From Sulfurovum sp. (GTDB lineage Bacteria > Campylobacterota > Campylobacteria > Campylobacterales > Sulfurovaceae), in assembly GCA_011391015.1 (NCBI GenBank), contig JAABRH010000004.1, forward strand, positions 1 to 62,005: DNA of 62,005 bases, given 5' to 3'. The first letter of the stretch is position 1, and each line of letters starts with the position of its first letter. The notes below the pieces were generated by a model. It had not been told where the DNA came from and did not search any database. It was given only the letters and a program-made list of their open reading frames with translations. Of the stretch, positions 51,721 to 58,989 are shown in pieces. The translations under genes and the position numbers were made by a program.

Positions 51721-54700
51721 TTAAGATAATTTTCTGTTTCTGGCTGCCAGTAAGGTCAGTGCAAATAACCCTGCAATCGCATAATAGACCCACATCGGAA
51801 TAGGCACAGGGTCACCCGCTGCGTACGAATGTAGTCCTGAGAGATAATAATTTACCCCAAAATAGGTCATGAGTACAGTAGAGTATGCCCATGTCGCCGC
51901 AACATTATAGATGAAGTTTGATTTAAGTGCAGGTACAAATCTTAAGTGAAGTACCGTCGCATAGATGAGTATGGTCACTGCTGCCCATGTCTCTTTGGCA
52001 TCCCAACCCCAGTACCGTCCCCAGCTTTCATTTGCCCACACACCGCCTAGGAAGTTTCCTATCGTCAACAAAAAAAGCCCTATAATGAGTCCCATTTCAG
52101 AGAGATTGCTCAGCTCTTTGATGGAACGGTCGATGTTTGCATTGCCGTTTTTGCCTCTTAAGACATACAAAATCAACACCAAAAGCGACAAGATAGAACC
52201 TAAACCAAAAAAACCGTCACCTGAGATAATCGTTGCGACGTGTATCATCAGCCAATAGGATTTGAGAACAGGTACAAGGTTGGTGATCTCGGGATTGATA
52301 AAGTTCATATGTGCTACACCCATAGTCACCCCTGCCAACACAGCCGTTCCTGCCAAAGCAAAAGGTGATTTTCGCGCCAAGATCACTCCTGCAAGCACCG
52401 TTGAAGCGGCAATGAAGACAATGGACTCATAGGCATTTGACCATGGGGCGTGTCCTGCGATATACCAACGGATAGCCAATCCTGCAATGTGCATGACAAA
52501 CCCGAAAACAAGCAGAGCCAACGCAGCACGCATCACCCATTTCATCGAAAATGTCGGTTTAAGCACATGCACAAAAGCAAAAAGCAGTAACACCACCCCT
52601 AACAAAAGATACAGCGGTACAAGCTTTCCAAACAAGCCAAACTGATTGTATTTGATCTCCATTTCGATGTTAGAGGGGCTTGGCATAACGGCTGCACCAT
52701 ACTTTTGCTGGTATTGGTGTATACCTTTGAGTGCTTTATCTGCCAACTGCCACTCACCTTTTTGCAACCCCATCGCCACCGTTTGAAAATAGGCTGCGAT
52801 GATCATCCGAACTCCATCAGCCTGCTCCTTTGGAAATGTTTGGATGGCATCCATCGGTGCCATCCATTTATTATTGACATCTTCTGGTTTTGGAAATAGT
52901 CGTAAAAGTGAGCCTTGATAAGACATAAAAGCGACATTGACCCTCTCATCTATCTTGATGAGTTCTTTGTCGTATTGGGTCTGTTCCAAAGGTTTTTTGA
53001 TACTTGCCTGACTCACTGTATCAAAAATCTTATAGGTGTTGTCAGCCTGCACAAAAAAATCGGTAAATTTTGCATACTGTGTTGCCTCAGGAAGACCCAG
53101 TGTGAGTGCAATTTTCGGATGTCCTATTTTGATCATCGGAACATTCTGATAGAGTTCAGGCTGCATGATCATCCCTAAAAACATCTGGGTAGGATCAAGA
53201 TCAAAAAGCACGGATCTTCCCGTAATCTTTGCAATCACCTCATGCGCAACTGTATCCATGGGCTTCATACGTCCCTGCTGGTCCTGCACAACGAGTGTTG
53301 CAAAGTTTTTTGTATGGTCGATATCATACGAATGCATCGCTTTGAGCATCGCTTCATCCACTACCGGTGAAGCAGCATGCAGAGTTTGCGGGCCTGCTGC
53401 CAAAAACAACGTCAATGCAACAGCCACAGCAGATGCCTGCAGTTTACGTGCACCTTTGAGAAGTTTTTGAAATCTTCCGGAGGGGGCAAACAATGACCAA
53501 ATCATCCCAAGACCAAGTAAAATGTATCCGATGTAGGTTGGCCATGTACCGGGGTCGTGGTTCACTGAAAGCACCGTACCTTTTTCATCCTGATCATACG
53601 AAGACTGGAAAAAACGGTAATTTCTATGGTCAAGGATGTGGTTCATATAAATCTTGTAGGGCATATTGATATTTTGCTCTTTGTCTATCAGCACCACATC
53701 ACTTGAGTAAGAGGCAGGTGTCATAGAACCAGGGTAGCGTTCAAGTTCAAAATTGTCAAGTTTGATACCAAATGGTACGTCTATCAGTTTCGCACCCACA
53801 CGAAGCTGAATAGCTACACCGTCTAGGTTGAGTTGTTCTACCTCACCCTCTCTTCCTTTGTAGGGGCGCGTAGTAACGAGCTGGCTTTTGTCCCCCACAG
53901 AGACTTTCCACTGCATATACTCAGCCTGTCCGCTTTGGGTTTTAAGCCCTTTTGATTCGAGCTTCAACTCCGCTTTTTCATGGACAGTTTTAAGCACAAT
54001 GGCATTGGAGCCGAAACGGTAGAGCATCCGGTTGTGAAAGGCATTCATACCTGGCTGAAGTTCACCTGAGCTTTTGTCATTCATATTGAGCGTCTCAAGC
54101 TTAAAAGGAAAATCCACCTTATACTCACCATCTTGCTCGGTGATGAGAAACATCGGTTTATCAGTAGGTTTTTGCACATCAAACCCCACATAAAATGCTC
54201 CAAAGTCTTTTTGTTCACCTTTTGCCAAGTAGTACATCTCACCAATCTGACCTGTTGATATTTTAAGCTCCAGAAGTTTTTTGCCCTGCTCAGTTGGAAC
54301 AGCCATCTCCTGAGCAGTGGGCATATACTTCACCAGCTCAACATCTACTTTCTTTTCCCCTACTTTGAGACTTTCATGGAGTCTGTTTTTTGTCATACTG
54401 GAGAGATACAGCTCTTTTTCAAAGGAAGTTCGCTCTTTGTCTTGTTCGGCATAGACCTGCAAAACATTGGCATCGGAGACCATCACTGAAGAGGTTTCGC
54501 CTTCGCGAATATGCATCACCCCTTCATACCCAACATAACGCGTGATAAGCGCACCCAAAGCGATCACAAGAAAAGAAAAGTGGAAAAGAAAAACAGCCGG
54601 TTTGCTCTTATACGATTTGGCCTGAATGATGTTATAGACCAAGATGGCAACAAAATACGCCAAAAAAACCTCAAACCATTGCGCTTTATAGATGAGCGCT

Positions 54701-54813
54701 CTAGCCGTTTGTGTTCCGTAGTCGTTTTCTATAAATGTTGCAATACCTATCAATGTCCCAAATAAAAACAGCATCGCCACTGCCATCTTCATCGAAAAAA
54801 TTATTTTCATCAC
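51721..54813 (-). CDS. ccsBA: Fused cytochrome c assembly protein CcsBA
   Basis: 1030 residues. The N-terminal ResB/CcsB part (about 1-450) has four membrane helices and a large periplasmic domain. A middle region of about 250 residues is periplasmic. The CcsA part (about 720-1020) contains the WWD-type haem-handling motif WANESWGRYWGWDAKETWAAV and conserved His residues in its helices. It exports haem and attaches it to CxxCH in system II. The fusion is typical of Campylobacterota and serves the small cytochromes encoded here. Confidence 0.95.
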   Translation of the reverse strand: MMKIIFSMKMAVAMLFLFGTLIGIATFIENDYGTQTARALIYKAQWFEVFLAYFVAILVYNIIQAKSYKSKPAVFLFHFSFLVIALGALITRYVGYEGVMHIREGETSSVMVSDANVLQVYAEQDKERTSFEKELYLSSMTKNRLHESLKVGEKKVDVELVKYMPTAQEMAVPTEQGKKLLELKISTGQIGEMYYLAKGEQKDFGAFYVGFDVQKPTDKPMFLITEQDGEYKVDFPFKLETLNMNDKSSGELQPGMNAFHNRMLYRFGSNAIVLKTVHEKAELKLESKGLKTQSGQAEYMQWKVSVGDKSQLVTTRPYKGREGEVEQLNLDGVAIQLRVGAKLIDVPFGIKLDNFELERYPGSMTPASYSSDVVLIDKEQNINMPYKIYMNHILDHRNYRFFQSSYDQDEKGTVLSVNHDPGTWPTYIGYILLGLGMIWSLFAPSGRFQKLLKGARKLQASAVAVALTLFLAAGPQTLHAASPVVDEAMLKAMHSYDIDHTKNFATLVVQDQQGRMKPMDTVAHEVIAKITGRSVLFDLDPTQMFLGMIMQPELYQNVPMIKIGHPKIALTLGLPEATQYAKFTDFFVQADNTYKIFDTVSQASIKKPLEQTQYDKELIKIDERVNVAFMSYQGSLLRLFPKPEDVNNKWMAPMDAIQTFPKEQADGVRMIIAAYFQTVAMGLQKGEWQLADKALKGIHQYQQKYGAAVMPSPSNIEMEIKYNQFGLFGKLVPLYLLLGVVLLLFAFVHVLKPTFSMKWVMRAALALLVFGFVMHIAGLAIRWYIAGHAPWSNAYESIVFIAASTVLAGVILARKSPFALAGTAVLAGVTMGVAHMNFINPEITNLVPVLKSYWLMIHVATIISGDGFFGLGSILSLLVLILYVLRGKNGNANIDRSIKELSNLSEMGLIIGLFLLTIGNFLGGVWANESWGRYWGWDAKETWAAVTILIYATVLHLRFVPALKSNFIYNVAATWAYSTVLMTYFGVNYYLSGLHSYAAGDPVPIPMWVYYAIAGLFALTLLAARNRKLS

Positions 54814-54855
54814 ATGTATCCTTCCAAAATTGCGCCACTACGCCAGATGAGAAGG

Positions 54856-54861
54856 ATTATA
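54856..54861 (-). promoter_or_regulatory. -10 element of ccsBA
   Basis: Minus-strand TATAAT, 43 bp before the ccsBA start. A small palindrome, TTAAC-TAACT-GTTAA, lies just upstream at 54873-54887 and may bind a regulator. Confidence 0.45.
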
Positions 54862-54937
54862 ACCGATGTTTATTAACTAACTGTTAATTCGGATCATTTG
54901 GCTCTTATTGAACTCTTTAGGCGTCACACTTGTTACA

Positions 54938-55645
54938 TTAAAGCACTACAAGAACACGAAAACCTATGAAATAATTCTTACCCGCTGAACCAAGGTTTAT
55001 GCGTGAGGCACAGGAACATTTATCTGCACCTGCATTATAAGAGCCGCCACGTAACACCCTGCCTTTGTCACTTTCTTCTTTAAAGGCTGAACCGTCGCAA
55101 GGCGTACCCGCATAGTTTGGTGCATAGCGGTCGCTGCACCACTCCCATACGTTTCCATGCATATCATACAACCCCCAAGCATTTGGTTTTTTTAACCCTA
55201 CGTCATGCGTGATACCTTCGGCATTTTCACCATACCACGCATACTCACCCAACACTGCCTCATCACTGCCAAAACAATATTTCTCCTGACTTCCTGCACG
55301 GCACGCATACTCCCATTCTGCTTCACTAGGCAGCCGATAGGTCACACCTTCTCTTTGTGTTTTCCATGCACAGTACGCTTTGGCATCACTCCAGCGGACA
55401 CGACGCACAGGTACATCAACTCCCAAATGTTCATGCCGATCCTCAGGTATCTCTACTCCTGTAGCCTGCGCAAAAAGCATATACTCCTCCACCGTCACAG
55501 GGTATCTGCACATCGCGATGTCATAGTCTATCTTTACAAGATGCAGAGGTTTTTCATTGTCTTTCGCCGAGGCATCTTCACTACCCATAAGGAAACTCCC
55601 CCGTGGAAGCTTTACAAAGTTTTCATTTAGTTTAACTGTGTTCAT
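54938..55645 (-). CDS. Formylglycine-generating-enzyme-like (FGE-sulfatase) protein
   Basis: 235 residues. SUMF1/FGE fold: FVKLPRGSFLMGSEDASAKDNEKPLHLVKIDYDIAMCRYPVTVEEY, RLPSEAEWEYACRAGSQ, GLYDMHGNVWEWCSDRY, VLRGGSYNAG and a final FRVLVVL. Many family members do not make formylglycine; some bind metal or serve in EgtB-like sulfur chemistry. No sulfatase is encoded nearby. Its start touches the polA stop with no spacer. Confidence 0.88.
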   Translation of the reverse strand: MNTVKLNENFVKLPRGSFLMGSEDASAKDNEKPLHLVKIDYDIAMCRYPVTVEEYMLFAQATGVEIPEDRHEHLGVDVPVRRVRWSDAKAYCAWKTQREGVTYRLPSEAEWEYACRAGSQEKYCFGSDEAVLGEYAWYGENAEGITHDVGLKKPNAWGLYDMHGNVWEWCSDRYAPNYAGTPCDGSAFKEESDKGRVLRGGSYNAGADKCSCASRINLGSAGKNYFIGFRVLVVL

Positions 55646-58357
55646 CTACTTCAACTCTCCCCAGCTATCTCCGACACTCACCGAACACTCCAAAGGTACA
55701 CCGAGTTCAAATATGTTTTCCATCACATGCACAAATCGTTTGCTTATCTCTTCTGTTTTTTCTTCTTTGATCTCAAAGATAAGCTCATCGTGGATTTGTA
55801 GGAGCATGAAGGCATCCAAGCCTTCTTCTTGGATCATCGTGTCGATATGTATCATAGAGAGTTTGATGAGATCAGCCGCGCTGCCTTGAAAAACGGTATT
55901 GACCGATTCGCGCATAAATGAAGCTTTCATCATCGCATTGGCGCTCTCATAGTCAAAGAGTCGTCTGCGTCCCAGTAGTGTTTCTACAAAGCCATCTATC
56001 TTGACACGCTCCTGTATGCTCTCTAAGAAATTTTTTACCGTAGGAAAAGAGGCAAAGTAGTTGGTGATAATTTCTTTGGCTTCAGTGGTGCTGATACCCA
56101 GTTCATCGGAGAGCTTTTTGGGACCCATGCCGTAAAGTAAACCGAAATTTACAGACTTGGCATAGCTTCGTTTTGCCGGTGCTTCCTCTTCTCCAAATAG
56201 CTTAACCGCAGTGGCAAGGTGGATGTCCACACCTTGGTTAAAGGCGTCAAGCAAAGCAGCATCTTTACTAAAATGTGCCAACAGACGCAACTCTATCTGT
56301 GAATAGTCGATGCTGACTAATTTATAGCCCTCTTTGGCAACAAACGCTTCTCGTACCGAACGTCCGAGTGCTGAACGTACGGGGATGTTTTGGAGGTTCG
56401 GGTCACGTGAGCTTAGACGTCCCGTAGCCGTGCCTGTCTGCACAAAAGAGGTGTAGATACGAGAGTGGGCATCGGCCCCAGAGAGTTTGAGAAGCGGTTC
56501 AATGTAGGTAGAGAGAATCTTTTGGTATTCGCGGTACTGGAGTATCTTTTCGATGACAGGATGTTCGCCTAAAAGCGAGTCAAGCACGGCTTCGTTGGTA
56601 CTGTAGCCTGTTTTGGTTTTTTTGCCGCCTTTGAGTCCCAATTGTCCAAACAACACAGCGCCTAACTGCTGGGTTGATTTGATATTAAACTCAGACCCGC
56701 TGAGTGCATAGATCTCTCCCGTTAACACTGAGAGATCCTGGCTTAGGGTTTTCTGTAAAGCTTCAAACTTTTTAGGGTCTACTTTGATACCCAAACGCTC
56801 CATGCGCATCAGTACAGAGATAAACGGATACTCAACCGTTTGCGCCACTTTTAGTAAATGACCCAAAGAGCCCAACTCCATCTTTTTTTTGATCGCGCCA
56901 TAGAGCAAAAACGTCATCCATGCATCTTCGGCGGCATAAAAAGTCGCATCTTCGATGGCCACAGCAGAGAAGTCTTCTCCCTGCTTGACCATCTCTTTAA
57001 AGGGTTTCATCTCATATTTGAAAAACACTTTAGCCAGAGTATCTAGCCCCACCTTACTGCCCGGATCCAAAAGCCATGCCATGATCATCGTATCGGCAAA
57101 GGGTGTGAGTGCTTCAAATCCGTATTGATTGAATAACAAAGAAAAATCAAATTTGAGGTTTTGACCGATGATTTTTCGCGTCAAAAGTCCTTGGAGTGCT
57201 TTCAGGGCATCTTGCAGATCCACCTGTGTTTCCACACCCAAATAACTGTGCCCTATGGGAACATAGTAGGCTTTTTGCGCCTCTGTACAAAAACTAAATC
57301 CTACCATTCTGGCTACTTTGGTATCTAATCCTGTGGTTTCGGTGTCAAAAGCGACGATGGCATCAGCAGGGATAACATCGATAATGGCATGGAGTTTTTC
57401 TTTGGTATCGAGTGTGATAGCTTCAAAGTGTAGATTCTGACTCGGCACTCTTGGCGTATCTGTTCTAGGCTTGAGCGTATTTTGGGCTATCCTCTCCTCT
57501 TGTGTGACTTGTGCTTTCTTTAATGCCTGTTTCATCTCATACTGTTTAAACTCCTCGCTCAAACAACTCAAGTAGTTTTTGTCTTCAAAGACAAAACTCT
57601 CGATGTCCAAACCGTCATACACTTCTTCACTCATGGTAACAAGCTCACGTGACAAAAAGGCATTTTCTTTTCCCTCAAGCAAAAGCGTTTGGATGCGTGG
57701 TGTACCAGCATTTTCTATATCTGCATATATCGCTTCAAGGGTGTGGTACTTATTAATGAGTGTACTCGCACCCTTTTGTCCGATACCTTTGACACCGGGT
57801 ACATTGTCCGAACTGTCACCCAAAAGTGCTTGAAAATTGATAAAATCCTTGGGACTTACCCCAAACTTCTCTACACACGCTGCCTCATCCACCTCTTTGC
57901 GCTTGACCGAGTCATACATCACTACCACACCATCATCGATGAGCTGATAGAGATCTTTATCATGTGATACGATACGCACTTTGATGCCCTTGGTTTTTGC
58001 AAACTTTGTGACCGTTGCGATGACATCATCTGCTTCAAATCCCTCACGCGAAAGATTGGCAAAACCCATCTGCTCTATCCACTCTATGGCAATGGGGAGC
58101 TGCTTGATAAGATCTTCCGGTGGTGCTTCCCTGTGCGCTTTATAGGCATCATACAAATCACTGCGAAAAATTCTGCCTTTGGCATCAAGAGCAAATACCA
58201 GATAGTCTGTACTATGGTCACGATGTAAAGAGTCTACAAGGTTTACAAACCCTGTCAGAAGTCCCGTGGGAAATCCCTCGCTGTTGCGTAAAGGAGGGAG
58301 TGCAAAATAAGAACGAAAGAAGAAGCCGAAAGTATCGATAATCGTGATGGTTTTCAA
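55646..58357 (-). CDS. polA: DNA polymerase I
   Basis: 903 residues with all three parts. 5'-3' exonuclease (about 1-290; DTFGFFFRSYFALP, EADDVIATVTKFA, GDSSDNVPGVKGIGQKGA). 3'-5' exonuclease (about 310-500) with intact metal ligands in FDTETTGLD, KFDFSLLFN and YAAEDAWMTF. Polymerase domain with DYSQIELRLLAH, the AKSVNFGLLYGMG O-helix and LQIHDELIFE. Fills gaps and removes primers. Probably co-transcribed with the FGE-like gene. Confidence 0.98.
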   Translation of the reverse strand: MKTITIIDTFGFFFRSYFALPPLRNSEGFPTGLLTGFVNLVDSLHRDHSTDYLVFALDAKGRIFRSDLYDAYKAHREAPPEDLIKQLPIAIEWIEQMGFANLSREGFEADDVIATVTKFAKTKGIKVRIVSHDKDLYQLIDDGVVVMYDSVKRKEVDEAACVEKFGVSPKDFINFQALLGDSSDNVPGVKGIGQKGASTLINKYHTLEAIYADIENAGTPRIQTLLLEGKENAFLSRELVTMSEEVYDGLDIESFVFEDKNYLSCLSEEFKQYEMKQALKKAQVTQEERIAQNTLKPRTDTPRVPSQNLHFEAITLDTKEKLHAIIDVIPADAIVAFDTETTGLDTKVARMVGFSFCTEAQKAYYVPIGHSYLGVETQVDLQDALKALQGLLTRKIIGQNLKFDFSLLFNQYGFEALTPFADTMIMAWLLDPGSKVGLDTLAKVFFKYEMKPFKEMVKQGEDFSAVAIEDATFYAAEDAWMTFLLYGAIKKKMELGSLGHLLKVAQTVEYPFISVLMRMERLGIKVDPKKFEALQKTLSQDLSVLTGEIYALSGSEFNIKSTQQLGAVLFGQLGLKGGKKTKTGYSTNEAVLDSLLGEHPVIEKILQYREYQKILSTYIEPLLKLSGADAHSRIYTSFVQTGTATGRLSSRDPNLQNIPVRSALGRSVREAFVAKEGYKLVSIDYSQIELRLLAHFSKDAALLDAFNQGVDIHLATAVKLFGEEEAPAKRSYAKSVNFGLLYGMGPKKLSDELGISTTEAKEIITNYFASFPTVKNFLESIQERVKIDGFVETLLGRRRLFDYESANAMMKASFMRESVNTVFQGSAADLIKLSMIHIDTMIQEEGLDAFMLLQIHDELIFEIKEEKTEEISKRFVHVMENIFELGVPLECSVSVGDSWGELK

Positions 58358-58480
58358 AAGACAAGCCTAGTTTTTGTGTATTCTAGCCTATTAAGTGTTA
58401 GAAGTTCCACACAGGTATTTTTCAGAATATCAAACTTTCTTATATAAATCTGACATTTTTTTGTTATCATTTCTTATGAA

Positions 58481-58556
58481 TAAGACAAAGCCAAACTATC
58501 TGTGAAGGTAGGACGGAAAGCCACGGATCTCTTTAATAGACCGCCGGGTTGCTCAA
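58481..58556 (+). ncRNA. Cyclic di-GMP-I (GEMM-I) riboswitch
   Basis: Pattern match to GEMM-I: GCCAAAC, hairpin CTATCT-GTGA-AGGTAG with a GNRA tetraloop (58496-58511), GGACGGAAAGCC, P2 stem CGG(A)TCT/AGACCG (58524-58543) and CCGGGTTGC. P1 pairs GACAA (58484-58488) with TTG(C)TC (58549-58554). By alignment to the Vibrio Vc2 RNA, the ligand-contacting G20 is 58490 and A47 is 58517. The 21-46 pair is C-G here instead of G-C, a compensatory change. Retention of G20 argues for c-di-GMP and not cGAMP. Confidence 0.85.
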
Positions 58557-58606
58557 TTTAGTCACCCTCAACGGTGATTGAAACCTCAATGAAAGGGCGA
58601 GCAATG
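58549..58606 (+). promoter_or_regulatory. Predicted expression platform: P1 strand versus start-site helix
   Basis: TTGCTC (58549-58554), the 3' strand of riboswitch P1, is perfectly complementary to GAGCAA (58599-58604), which sits between the AAAGGG Shine-Dalgarno and the ATG and includes the A of the start codon. A small hairpin TCACC/GGTGA (58562-58577) lies within the alternative helix. Ligand binding would hold P1 and free the start, giving a translational ON switch. Confidence 0.55.
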
Positions 58607-58984
58607 ATAATCCAACATACAATTCATCCACATATCGAACGAACACCCAAAGAAAAAGCTATTGTAACGTATAAATTTTCTCAAAAGAATGTAGCATATA
58701 GCGATGCACCTCTTTTTTTCCCTGAAGGGTATGAGAACATATTTTTACTACTGTATTTTGTTACACTGCCTTATATTGCAGGATTTTTATTTTTGTTTTT
58801 GTATGTCTCCAAGGCAAATATTGACGTATTTCTAGCTGTCTATAAAAATTCATTTTTTATTTTGACATGGGCGATAGGGTATGAGATCATCGCAGCTCTT
58901 GCCCTTCTTTGGATTGCAAAAATGGCAATAGGATTTGGAAAACAGGATTTGCTCTCCAGCCAAAAGCCGTTTCGTAGACCCTAA
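58604..58984 (+). CDS. Unknown three-helix membrane protein under riboswitch control
   Basis: 126 residues from the ATG at 58604 (AAAGGG 6 bp upstream). In-frame upstream GTG (58574) and ATG (58589) lie in the riboswitch tail and have weaker context. A basic/polar N-terminus (about 40 residues, IERTPKEKAIVTYKFSQ) is followed by hydrophobic helices NIFLLLYFVTLPYIAGFLFLFLYV, NSFFILTWAIGYEIIAALALLWIAKM. Not recognised as a family. Convergent with uvrA, 5 bp between stops. c-di-GMP control suggests a role in attachment, biofilm or surface change. Confidence 0.75.
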   Translation: MIIQHTIHPHIERTPKEKAIVTYKFSQKNVAYSDAPLFFPEGYENIFLLLYFVTLPYIAGFLFLFLYVSKANIDVFLAVYKNSFFILTWAIGYEIIAALALLWIAKMAIGFGKQDLLSSQKPFRRP

Positions 58985-58989
58985 AAGAA

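Noticed and set aside
58574-58603. Upstream GTG or ATG as start of the riboswitch-controlled gene
   Set aside because: These codons lie in the hairpin/expression platform and lack a Shine-Dalgarno at good spacing, while ATG 58604 has AAAGGG 6 bp upstream.
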